Shown: in pieces, positions 41,401 to 48,095 of the stretch | How the letters are laid out: each line of letters starts with the position of its first letter | How positions within the stretch are numbered: position 1 is the first letter of the stretch | Assembly: GCA_036489755.1 (NCBI GenBank) | Contig: DASXFD010000083.1 | Location: 134,347 to 198,346, forward strand | Origin: JABFXX01 sp036489755 | GTDB taxonomy: Bacteria > Myxococcota_A > Polyangia > Haliangiales > Haliangiaceae | Length of the DNA: 64,000 nt | Reading direction: 5' to 3' | Position numbers and translations under genes: made by a program | The notes under the pieces: generated by a model | What the model was told of the DNA's origin: nothing | Seen by the model: only the letters and a program-made list of their open reading frames with translations | Databases searched by the model: none

Positions 41401-42526
41401 GCTCGAGCTGGAACCGCGCCTCGCCGGGCGCGACGCGCACCACGACCTCGTACTGCGCGAGCGCTTCGTCGTCGCGGCCCGAGTTCTCGAGCAGCTGGAT
41501 CAAGCGGCGCTGCGTCTCGAGCTCGTACGGCGCCTTCGCGACGGCTTTCTTGAGCGCGGCGATCGCCTTGTCCTGCGCGCCGGTCTCTTCGTAGAGCTTG
41601 CCGAGCGTGTCCCACTCGAAGTGGCCGCGCATGCCTTCGGGCCACTCCTTCTCGTATTCGGCGAGCAGCTGCGGCAACGCTTGCTTGCGACGGTAGATGT
41701 CGATGATGCGGCCGGTGAGCTCGACCTCGAGGTAGTAGCCCTTCGGCGCGAGCTTGATCGCGCGCTTGTACTCGGCGACGGCGTCGTCGTCTTTGCCGAG
41801 ACCTTCGAGCGCCTGGCCGCGGCGCGCGACCACCTCGACGCGCCTCGGCGGATCGCTGCCGAGCAGCTTCTCGGCGGCCGCGTAGCTCTCGAGTGCGACG
41901 TCGCGCTTGCCGGCGGCGAGCATCGCGTCGCCGCGCTCGATCCACAGCTGCGCGTTGTTCGGATCGAGATCGAGGAACTGCTTGAAGTACGCGTTGGCGC
42001 CGTCGTTGTCGCCGGTCGCGAGCGCGAGGTCGGCGAGCGCGCGCAGCGCCTTCTTCTTCATGTCTTTGCTGGACGCGTGCGCGAGCGCGTTGTCGTAGTC
42101 GGCGCGCGCGTCTTTGTTGTGACCGGCGCCTTTGTCGAGCTCGCCGATGTCGATCCACGCGTCGGGGTCGGTGCTCTTGGCGGCGACCGCCTTGGCCCAG
42201 AGGTCGCGTGCACGCGCGTCGTCGCCGGTCGCGTGCATCAGCCGGCCGAGCACGACGAGCGACGCCCAATCGTCGGCCTTCTTGTCGAGCTGCTTCTGGT
42301 ACTCGCCTTTCAGCAGGTCGACGGTGCGGTACCGCCGGTACATCTCGAGCAGCTTCGCGAGCGCCGACGCATCGTGCGGGCTCTGCGCGAGGATCGCCTT
42401 GTAGCGGGCGATGACGTTCTTGTCGAACGGGTCGCGCGTCACGCCCCAATCGGCGGGCTGCGCGTACGTCGTGGCCGGGGTCGCGGCCACGACGGCGACG
42501 ACAGCGGCGAACAGGAGGCGCCTCAT
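38486..42526 (-). CDS. Giant exported TPR and HEAT-repeat protein
   Basis: 1346 residues. Signal peptide about 1-22 (LFAAVVAVVAATPATTYAQ). Residues about 40-740 are a long series of TPR units with the usual W/A/P spacing (for example AIAAYERTVQLDPRDSKAAFALAQLYIQTG). After a helical transition, about 780-1346 consist of HEAT-like units (RVDALVAAGRLGDPGVTEDVLPMMDHQEVALREAATFTVGRSQDRRAVAPLVKALAD and similar). No enzymatic motif. Two solenoids in one chain suggest a periplasmic scaffold. The -10-like TATGAT lies 9 nt before ATG, but the PilZ gene ends 17 bp upstream and could drive it too. Confidence 0.86.
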   Translation of the reverse strand: MRRLLFAAVVAVVAATPATTYAQPADWGVTRDPFDKNVIARYKAILAQSPHDASALAKLLEMYRRYRTVDLLKGEYQKQLDKKADDWASLVVLGRLMHATGDDARARDLWAKAVAAKSTDPDAWIDIGELDKGAGHNKDARADYDNALAHASSKDMKKKALRALADLALATGDNDGANAYFKQFLDLDPNNAQLWIERGDAMLAAGKRDVALESYAAAEKLLGSDPPRRVEVVARRGQALEGLGKDDDAVAEYKRAIKLAPKGYYLEVELTGRIIDIYRRKQALPQLLAEYEKEWPEGMRGHFEWDTLGKLYEETGAQDKAIAALKKAVAKAPYELETQRRLIQLLENSGRDDEALAQYEVVVRVAPGEARFQLELAERYWRRNDEKKALEVLARLEQRFPQDPSVLGAIADLYTRYNKEDLAITEYERLAKLEPDDISHLVTLGEQYYQKGDKTRAMATWKRIIANNKAASYAKLGEVLAEHGQNFYTEAEKNYQKAIELDPKNPELYKGRASLHEAKKENDKALDDWKIVLSLLGNKPSDRLARRDARRHLITVLFKANKEASAVADWTRDFNRPPTITGSGPDKKTVYDPIAAEAGYFLVEYWGRPGRTKAGEPRATLEKLVAMVPDDQDLVLDLVKSYRTGTPRKYDEAVALLLKLAHDVPSREREVYKLISEIKSDGRQDAESIEWQQKAVAKSPNDPTAYEGLGERYAEMQRFPEAIAAYERTVQLDPRDSKAAFALAQLYIQTGTPMKATELYRNILRNDTDEEVLRRAGDQAIDLEEMTGTLGELEKVLSPLSFMMAHKPVYREELIDLYLRYVPLLASRLHHGNDEVKRAARAELDRISAHGLRPLLEALRDDRNVGQQRMAVEVLGYLGNKGAAPPLVHMARQEPSKEQRHIGTLAETLDRDIRVDALVAAGRLGDPGVTEDVLPMMDHQEVALREAATFTVGRSQDRRAVAPLVKALADRQTSVQVLACLGLAQIDDPRVAPAVIGVAKDPSRLDAVRAACTYAIGARRIAAATPILLAELDDNRGDTQRLAAWALGQLGTGSALGPLLRAYFARAGQSADELVWAIARVSGAGLAPAPIADLGEYPMHAGKFDKDAEIATLPGSLPHAPAVGKLVTDHATDIAAGLAQALGEHRDVVVSVLADLDAAPDQLALGALTPPASDPKAAAALATVARAIAGDITAHLGDDDPKVRALAISVTAKLDAPTATADIAKALADPTEQVRAAAMNAIAVVAHRRGTAPPELVGALAKTLASAGWEDRRAAALALGRLGAKADADALVKAASDSSSFVREAVAIALGQVGGPKAAATLGRLAHDDVPQVQEAATRSLSQLKN

Positions 42527-42543
42527 GCGCCAACGATCATAGC

Positions 42544-42918
42544 CTACGCGCGGATACGAGCCAGGATGGACCCGAGGTGGGCGCGCCGCATCTCGATGCA
42601 GAAATCGCGGATCAGCCTCGCTTGCGACTTGGCCATCGCGAGAAATTTCACGCCCAGGCCCGAGGCCAGATGATCGTCCTTGCGATAGCAGATCTGGCCC
42701 GATGCCCAGATCGATTCGCTCGTGCCCGGCAGATCGAGCTCGAGCCCGACGATGAGGCCGGGAGGCGGCGCCAGCATCGACACCGACGACATGTTCAGGC
42801 CGGTATCGGACAAATTCGACGACAGCGCGCGGATCGGGCGATCGTGGACGTACGACGTGACCATCGACTCGAATGGAATCCGGTAGCCGAGGCGGCGTTC
42901 GTTCATGTGGTGGGACAT
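42544..42918 (-). CDS. Small PilZ-domain protein
   Basis: 124 residues from ATG 42918, or 120 from ATG 42906. Single PilZ domain with c-di-GMP motifs ERRLGYR (RxxxR region) and NLSDTGL (D/NxSxxG). The C-terminus is a helical FCIEMRRAHLGS segment. Its start region overlaps head to head with that of the SctQ-like gene. 17 bp upstream of the giant TPR-HEAT gene on the same strand. Likely a c-di-GMP receptor. Confidence 0.84.
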   Translation of the reverse strand: MSHHMNERRLGYRIPFESMVTSYVHDRPIRALSSNLSDTGLNMSSVSMLAPPPGLIVGLELDLPGTSESIWASGQICYRKDDHLASGLGVKFLAMAKSQARLIRDFCIEMRRAHLGSILARIRA

Positions 42919-43951
42919 GTCGGATAAAAGCGTACCCAGGGCTGTCGGTCGGCCCAAGTTTTCGGGAGAATCAGTCATTCGCATTCGCCCGCTCGCCTTG
43001 CCTCGCGTGTCTCGCGCAGATCTGCCGACGATCAACCTCGTCGCGCGGTGGCTTGCCGCGACCGGCGCGCTGGGCCGGCGAACCGTGGCGCTCGTCGGTG
43101 GCCCGGTGCGTGCGCGATCGATCGCGGCGCCGCTCGACGATCCGAACGCGGCGCGCTGCGAGCTCCGCGTCGCCGGCGAATCGTTCGAGCTGGCGGCGGC
43201 GAGCGCGGGCGTGCGGCGGATCGCGCAGCGCGTGCTCGGCGGACCGACGGAGATCGCCGCGCCGCGGCCGCTCAACGCCGTCGAGAGCGCCATCTGGGCG
43301 CTCGTCGTCGCCGCCGCGCTCGAGGATCTCGGCATCGCCGGCGAGGTCTGGCCGTGCGAGCTGCCGCTGGAAATCGCCGATGCGAACGAGAGCGTGAACG
43401 AGAGCGAGAGCGTGATCGAGCTCGCGGTGGAGCTCGACGCCGCCGGCACGCCGTGGACCGTCGCGCTCCGCGCACCGCGGTCGCTCGCGATGCGCGCCCG
43501 GCCGCTCGCCGTCCCCGCGTGGGTCGATCGCGTGCGCGTGCCGAGCGAGGTCGTCCTCGGGCGATGCCTGATCGACAAGGCCGCGCTCGCCGGCCTGGCG
43601 CCGCGCAAGATCGTGACGCTCGACCGCACCAGCGAGCTCGTCGTGCTCGGCGGCAGCCTCGGCCTAGTCATCCGGCCCGGCGAGGTGGTTGCCGAGGTCG
43701 CGACCCACTATAGTGGGCGCGCGATGTCGCTTCCGGACGAGGCACGCGTCGAGCTCACGGTGGGGCTCGCGACCGCGCAGTTGCCGCTGCGCCAGGTGCT
43801 CGAGCTCGCGGTCGGTCAGGTCGTGCCGCTCGGCCGGCCGATCGCCGGTCCGTTCGAGATCCGCGCGGCGGGTGCGCTCGTCGGTCGCGGCGAGCTCGTG
43901 GATCTTGACGGCGAGCTGGGCGTGCGCATCGTCAGCGTCGAACAGGAGTGA
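42917..43951 (+). CDS. SctQ/FliN-like protein with C-terminal SpoA domain
   Basis: 344 residues from ATG 42917 (an ATG at 42905 would add four residues). The N-terminus LPRVSRADLPTINLVARWL resembles the start of type III secretion SctQ/YscQ C-ring proteins, and the last 70 residues (VELTVGLATAQLPLRQVLELAVGQVVPLGRPI... GELVDLDGELGVRIV) form a clear SpoA (FliN/SctQ C-terminal) domain. The middle, Ala/Val-rich part contains a probable first SpoA-like fold. Function in the family: C-ring of flagellar or T3SS. No other T3SS or flagellar gene is nearby, so it is either an orphan or part of a scattered system. Confidence 0.75.
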   Translation: MSDKSVPRAVGRPKFSGESVIRIRPLALPRVSRADLPTINLVARWLAATGALGRRTVALVGGPVRARSIAAPLDDPNAARCELRVAGESFELAAASAGVRRIAQRVLGGPTEIAAPRPLNAVESAIWALVVAAALEDLGIAGEVWPCELPLEIADANESVNESESVIELAVELDAAGTPWTVALRAPRSLAMRARPLAVPAWVDRVRVPSEVVLGRCLIDKAALAGLAPRKIVTLDRTSELVVLGGSLGLVIRPGEVVAEVATHYSGRAMSLPDEARVELTVGLATAQLPLRQVLELAVGQVVPLGRPIAGPFEIRAAGALVGRGELVDLDGELGVRIVSVEQE

Positions 43952-43952
43952 G

Positions 43953-44372
43953 ATGCCGGTCTACGAATACGAATGCAAGCAGTGTCACCGCGAGTTCGAG
44001 TACCAGCAGCGGATGAGCGACCCCGAGAAGACGGTCTGCGAAAACTGCGGCGGCGAGCTCGCACGCATCATCTCGCGCACCGCGTTCCAGCTCAAAGGTA
44101 GCGGTTGGTACAAGGACCTCTACGGCTCGGCGAAACCCGCAGGCGCCGACGACAAGAAGGTTCCGGGCGGCCAAGCGCCCGCGATCGGCGCGCACGAAGG
44201 GCCGCCGACCGGTGCCGAGATCAACGGCACGTCGGTGACGAGCGACGGAAAATCGGCCAACCAGGTCGCGGAAGCCGCCGAGAAAAAGCTTTCGGCCGGC
44301 ACCAAGAGCGGCGGCGAATCGAGCGGCGGCTCGAGCAGCGGGGGATCGAGCTCGACGGGCGGCACGACGTGA
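43953..44372 (+). CDS. FmdB-family zinc ribbon protein with Ser/Gly-rich tail
   Basis: 139 residues. MPVYEYECKQCHREFEYQQRMSDP... VCENCGGELARII is the FmdB/CxxC_CxxC putative regulatory domain with one zinc ribbon. A short amphipathic GSGWYKDLYG follows, then disorder rich in Gly, Ser and Thr (SSGGSSSGGSSS). Good AGGAG 4 nt before ATG. GTGA overlap with folD. Function of the family is not established. Confidence 0.86.
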   Translation: MPVYEYECKQCHREFEYQQRMSDPEKTVCENCGGELARIISRTAFQLKGSGWYKDLYGSAKPAGADDKKVPGGQAPAIGAHEGPPTGAEINGTSVTSDGKSANQVAEAAEKKLSAGTKSGGESSGGSSSGGSSSTGGTT

Positions 44373-45229
44373 CCGCTCAGCTGATCGACGGCAAGGCGAT
44401 CGCCGCGAAGGTTCGCGCCGAGGTCGCCACGCGCGCGGCGGCGCTGCGCGCGAACCACGACATCGCGCCGACGCTCGCGGTCGTGCTCGTCGGCGACGAT
44501 CCGGCGTCGGCCGTCTACGTGCGCAGCAAGACGAAGGCGGCGCGCGAGGCCAACGTCGACGTTCGCGATCACAAGCTGCCGGCCACCACCACGCAAGCGG
44601 AGCTGATGGCGCTCGTCGCGCGGCTCAACGCGGATCCCGCCGTCGACGGCATCCTCGTGCAACTGCCGCTGCCGGCGCCGCTCGACAGCGACGCGGTGAT
44701 CCGCGCGATCGATCCGGCGAAGGACGTCGACTGCCTGCATCCGACCAACCTCGGCTACCTCGCGCAGGGCAGGCCGATCGTCGCGCCGTGCACGCCGAAG
44801 GGCTGCATGCGGCTGTTGCGCGAGATCGAGGTCGATCCGGCCGGCCTGCGCGCCGTCGTGCTCGGGCGCAGCCTGCTCGTCGGCAAGCCGATCGCGTATT
44901 TGCTCGCGAACGCGAACGCGACCGTCACGATGTGCCACTCGAAGACGAAGGACCTCGCCGGCGAGGTCCGGCGCGCGGACCTCGTGGTCGCGGCGATCGG
45001 CAAGCCGGAGCTCGTCGCCGGCGACTGGATCAAGGAAGGCGCGATCGTGCTCGACGTCGGCGTGAATCGCATGGCCGACGGTAAGCTCGTCGGCGACGTC
45101 GCGTTCGCCGCAGCGGCGCAGCGCGCGCGCGCGATCACGCCCGTACCCGGCGGCGTCGGGCCGATGACGATCGCATCGCTGCTCGAGAACACGATCGAAG
45201 CGGCCAAGCGACGCCGCGGCGTCGCGTAG
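44369..45229 (+). CDS. folD: Bifunctional methylenetetrahydrofolate dehydrogenase/cyclohydrolase FolD
   Basis: 286 residues. It interconverts 5,10-methylene- and 10-formyl-tetrahydrofolate. Catalytic Tyr50 and Lys54 in SAVYVRSKTKAA, the ILVQLPLPAPLD motif, the NADP loop GRSLLVGKPIAYLL and the C-terminal PVPGGVGPMTIASLL motif are intact. GTG start overlaps the FmdB stop. Its end abuts the convergent PilZ-receiver gene without spacer. Confidence 0.97.
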   Translation: MTAQLIDGKAIAAKVRAEVATRAAALRANHDIAPTLAVVLVGDDPASAVYVRSKTKAAREANVDVRDHKLPATTTQAELMALVARLNADPAVDGILVQLPLPAPLDSDAVIRAIDPAKDVDCLHPTNLGYLAQGRPIVAPCTPKGCMRLLREIEVDPAGLRAVVLGRSLLVGKPIAYLLANANATVTMCHSKTKDLAGEVRRADLVVAAIGKPELVAGDWIKEGAIVLDVGVNRMADGKLVGDVAFAAAAQRARAITPVPGGVGPMTIASLLENTIEAAKRRRGVA

Positions 45230-45958
45230 CTAGGTTTGCACGTCGGTGCCGCCCGAGCCTTCGATCTTGCGAATCGCGACGGGCTTGCCGAGGGCGCGCA
45301 CGAGCACGACCTGCAGATCCGCAAACGGCGGCGGGTTGCCGAGTAGCTCGTCGGCACCGGCCGCGATCGCCTGCTCGCGATAGGCCGGGTTCGCGGTGAT
45401 CGCGATCGCCGGCACGGGCGGCTGCTGCGCCTTCGCCGCGCGAATGATCGCGAGCCCGCCCTCGAAGTCGAAGTCGATGTCGACGATCGTGACGTCGACC
45501 TCGTGGGTGAGCACGCTCGACGCGATGCTCGCATCGGCGGCCTGCGTGATCTCGGCGGTGCTGAAGATCGACTTGATGTTGCGCGCGAGCGTCGTGCGGT
45601 CCTGGCGATCGCCGGAGAGCAGCAAGACCTGCACGCCGCGAAAGCTCGTGACGAGCCGGTCGATGAGCGCGCCGAGCGTCGGCGCGATGTCCTGGAATTC
45701 GACGCCGAGGCCGGGCGGGCCGGCCGATGCATCGCCCGCGGGCCTGCGCCACGCGACCACGCCGTTGACCGACGTCGTGCCCGCCGTCGGCACGGTGAGA
45801 TCGAGCGTCATGCTCGCGCCGGTCGGCACGTCCGCGTCGGTCTCCAAGAACAAGCCGCCGCGCGACAGGTTGATCGAGTAGGCGACCAAGAAGGACGAGG
45901 CCGTGCGGAATTCGACCTGGACCGTGTACGGCATCCGCTGGTGCTCCCGCTCCGACAC
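45230..45958 (-). CDS. PilZ domain protein with degenerate receiver domain
   Basis: 242 residues from GTG. PilZ domain about 5-105 with the INLSRGGLFLET motif (NxSxxG) and an upstream HQRMPYTVQVEF segment where the Arg pair is reduced to one Arg. A receiver-like domain (about 108-235) has the acceptor aspartate in TIVDIDFDFEGG and the strand-loop IAITANP, but the acidic pocket is reduced (LLLSGDRQD) and the conserved Lys is replaced by Asn (LLGNPPPF). It probably binds c-di-GMP and may not be phosphorylated. It follows parB by 27 bp and may belong to that operon. Confidence 0.82.
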   Translation of the reverse strand: MSEREHQRMPYTVQVEFRTASSFLVAYSINLSRGGLFLETDADVPTGASMTLDLTVPTAGTTSVNGVVAWRRPAGDASAGPPGLGVEFQDIAPTLGALIDRLVTSFRGVQVLLLSGDRQDRTTLARNIKSIFSTAEITQAADASIASSVLTHEVDVTIVDIDFDFEGGLAIIRAAKAQQPPVPAIAITANPAYREQAIAAGADELLGNPPPFADLQVVLVRALGKPVAIRKIEGSGGTDVQT

Positions 45959-45985
45959 GTCGGTGCGCCAGTATCACATGGATCG

Positions 45986-46882
45986 CTAGAGCAAGCGATC
46001 GAGCAGGCGCTCGAGGTGATCGAGGCTGAGATAGCGGATTTCGACGCGGCCGGCTTTGCCTGGCTCGTCCTCGCTGATCGTCACCGGACCGCCGAGCGCG
46101 CGGGTCAGGCGCTCTTCGAGGTCGCGCACGTTCGGCGACTTCGCGGGCGCGGGCTTCTTGTCGGGAGCCGGCGCGCGCGTCTTCTTCACGAGCGCCTCGG
46201 TCGCGCGCACGGACAGACCTTTCGCGACGACCGTGCGCGCCGCGCGCTCGATCGCATCGGCCTGCTCGAGCCCGAGCAGCGCGCGCGCGTGGCCCATCGT
46301 GAGGCGTTCGTCTTCGACGAGCTGGCGGACGGGAGCGGGCAGCTTGAGCAGGCGGATCGAGTTCGCGACGGTGCTGCGATCCTTGCCGATGCGCGCGGCG
46401 ACTTGCTCCTGCGTGAGCGCGAACTCGTCGATCAAACGCTGATACGCGGCGGCTTCTTCGAGCGGCCCGAGATCCGTGCGCTGCAGGTTGTCGACGAGCG
46501 CGCGCTCGAACGCCTGCTGCGTATCGACCTCTTGCACGACGACCGGCACGTCGTGCAGGCCCGCGCGCTGGGCCGCGCGCCATCGCCGCTCGCCGGCGAT
46601 CAGGAAATATCCGCCGCCGTCGCTCGCGGGGCGCGGCCGCACGACGAGCGGCGCGATCACGCCGTGCACGCGGATCGATTCGGCGAGCTCGGCGAGCTGT
46701 GCTTCGTCGAACTTGCGGCGCGGCTGCTCCGGGCTCGGATACAGCTGCTCGATGCCGGCCTTGAAGTACGTCGGCTTCTCCGCCGAGACGTGACGTGCCG
46801 GCGGCGGCGCGGTCGGCAGCAGCGCGGACAGCCCGCGGCCGAGGCCTCGCTTTTTCGCGTCGCGCGGATCGGTGGTCATCAT
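45986..46882 (-). CDS. parB: Chromosome partitioning protein ParB (CTPase)
   Basis: 298 residues. ParB/Spo0J with the basic N-terminus KKRGLGRGLSALL (the ParA-activating peptide), box I NxxQPRRxF-like SPEQPRRKFDEAQLAELAESIRVHG, box II GERRWRAA (CTP pocket), the helix-turn-helix LTQEQVAARIGKDRSTVANSIRLL, and the C-terminal dimer region SLDHLERLLDRLL. Tandem ATGs overlap the parA stop. Binds parS and spreads. No parS copy was seen in the window. Confidence 0.96.
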   Translation of the reverse strand: MMTTDPRDAKKRGLGRGLSALLPTAPPPARHVSAEKPTYFKAGIEQLYPSPEQPRRKFDEAQLAELAESIRVHGVIAPLVVRPRPASDGGGYFLIAGERRWRAAQRAGLHDVPVVVQEVDTQQAFERALVDNLQRTDLGPLEEAAAYQRLIDEFALTQEQVAARIGKDRSTVANSIRLLKLPAPVRQLVEDERLTMGHARALLGLEQADAIERAARTVVAKGLSVRATEALVKKTRAPAPDKKPAPAKSPNVRDLEERLTRALGGPVTISEDEPGKAGRVEIRYLSLDHLERLLDRLL

Positions 46883-47676
46883 GCGACAGATTCACCTTTC
46901 GTCGCGCCGACGATCAACGTTCGATCGAGGAACTCGTCGGCAACCGCGAGATAGCTCTTCGTGCCGGGGCAGCGCAGGTCGTAGAGCAAGACGGGCTTGC
47001 CGTGGCTCGGGGCTTCGCTGAGCCGCACGTTGCGCGGGATGGTCGTCTCGAGCACCGAGTCGCCGAAGAACTTGGTGACCTCGGCGCGCACCTGCGTCGC
47101 GAGGTTCATGCGGCCGTCGAACATCGTGAACAACACGCCGTCGATCTTGAGGTGCGGGTTGTACGCCGCGCGCACCTTCTCGATCGTCGCGGTGAGCGCC
47201 GATAGGCCCTCGAGCGCGAAGTACTCGGCCTGCATCGGCACGAGGACGCCGTCGGCCGCGACCAGCGCGTTGAGCGTCAGGATGCCGAGCGACGGCGGAC
47301 AATCGATCACGACGTAATCGTATTGCTCGACGACCGGTGCCAGCGTGTTCGCGAGAAACCGCTCGCGCGCTTCGGCGCCGATCAATTCGATCTCGGCGCC
47401 GACGAGGTCGGTCGTTGCGGGCGCGACGAACAGCGTCGTGATGTCGGTCGGCCGGATCACGTCTTCGAGCCGAACGTCGCCGACGAGCGCGTCGTAAACG
47501 GTGAGCTCGACTTTGTCGCGCGGATAGCCGACGCCCGACGACGCGTTGCCCTGCGGATCGAAGTCGACGAGCAACACGCGATAGCCGCGCGACGCGATCG
47601 ACGCGGCGATATTGATCGCGGTGGTCGTCTTGCCGACGCCTCCCTTTTGGTTCGCTACCGCGACGATACGGGGCAT
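46879..47676 (-). CDS. parA: Chromosome partitioning ATPase ParA (Soj)
   Basis: 265 residues from ATG 47676, where the frame becomes MPRIVAVANQKGGVGKTT; the deviant Walker A with Lys11 and Lys16 is complete. Walker B VVIDCPPSLGILTLNALVAAD and the switch region VLVPMQAEYFALEGLSAL are typical. The open frame extends upstream by 48 residues without similarity. ATGA overlap with parB. Moves origin-proximal ParB-parS complexes. Confidence 0.97.
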   Translation of the reverse strand: MPRIVAVANQKGGVGKTTTAINIAASIASRGYRVLLVDFDPQGNASSGVGYPRDKVELTVYDALVGDVRLEDVIRPTDITTLFVAPATTDLVGAEIELIGAEARERFLANTLAPVVEQYDYVVIDCPPSLGILTLNALVAADGVLVPMQAEYFALEGLSALTATIEKVRAAYNPHLKIDGVLFTMFDGRMNLATQVRAEVTKFFGDSVLETTIPRNVRLSEAPSHGKPVLLYDLRCPGTKSYLAVADEFLDRTLIVGATKGESVA

Positions 47677-47714
47677 ATCCAACGCTCGTACCACCTGACT
47701 CTGACGACAAAAAT

Positions 47715-47743
47715 TTGGACCTACTCCGGACCGCGCGTACTTT
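47715..47743 (+). promoter_or_regulatory. Putative promoter of AT-hook gene
   Basis: -35 TTGGAC (47715-47720), 17-bp spacer, -10 TACTTT (47738-47743). The -10 overlaps an inverted repeat (47735-47749). It faces away from parA, whose start is 39 bp upstream. Confidence 0.5.
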
Positions 47744-47749
47744 GTACGC
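47735..47749. promoter_or_regulatory. Inverted repeat over the -10 of the AT-hook gene
   Basis: GCGTAC TTT GTACGC: perfect 6-bp arms and 3-bp centre. Its place over the -10 suits a repressor operator. Confidence 0.45.
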
Positions 47750-47756
47750 AGATGTG

Positions 47757-47775
47757 GGACATGTGGGTCATGTCC
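47757..47775. promoter_or_regulatory. Second inverted repeat in the AT-hook gene leader
   Basis: GGACATG TGGGT CATGTCC: 7-bp perfect arms, 5-bp loop, just after the expected transcription start and 4 bp before the Shine-Dalgarno. As RNA it would form a short hairpin; as DNA it could be an operator. Confidence 0.4.
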
Positions 47776-47789
47776 TCGAAGGAGCGCCA

Positions 47790-47975
47790 ATGTCGTCTGG
47801 AATTCCGCGTATGTACGCATCGTTTGCCGAGTTCGAGCGCGAAGAGCTGCGCCGGTTAGATTCGCTGCACACGTCTGTCGATGATCTCGTCGAAGAGCGC
47901 TTCGCCGAGGACGGCGATTTCGCGCCGAGCGATCAGCCGCGCCGTCGCGGTCGTCCGCGCAAGAACCCGCGCTGA
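47790..47975 (+). CDS. Small AT-hook protein divergent from parAB
   Basis: 61 residues. MSSGIPRMYASFAEFEREELRRLDSLHTSVDDLVEERF is an acidic amphipathic helix region, and the C-terminus PRRRGRPRKNPR is a classical AT-hook (RGRP core with flanking basic residues). It has a strong AAGGAG 5 nt before ATG 47790. An in-frame upstream start at 47715 is unlikely because it lies in the -35 box. Function unknown; the pattern (short helix plus AT-hook) suggests a minor-groove DNA-binding partner, perhaps for partitioning or nucleoid structure. In GC-rich DNA AT-hooks would pick rare AT tracts. Confidence 0.78.
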   Translation: MSSGIPRMYASFAEFEREELRRLDSLHTSVDDLVEERFAEDGDFAPSDQPRRRGRPRKNPR

Positions 47976-48095
47976 GCTTCGTGCTCGCGCGCGACGCGGC
48001 TGTCGCGGTGGTCGTGAAAATTTGCCGCGCGGTGGGCGCGGTGGTGCGAGCCGGTGGCGCGAGCGGGTGGCACGGCCGCTGCTGATAGACGCGAC

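Noticed and set aside
38309..42673. 1454-codon open frame on the plus strand opposite the TPR-HEAT gene
   Set aside because: It is a mirror of the very GC-rich minus-strand gene (no stop codons because third positions are G/C). It has no domain, its composition is Arg/Ala/Val-rich and it conflicts with the clear TPR and HEAT repeats.
45986..47820. Search for a parS site near parAB
   Set aside because: No sequence close to the consensus TGTTNCACGTGNAACA was seen there or elsewhere in the window by eye; a full search is needed.
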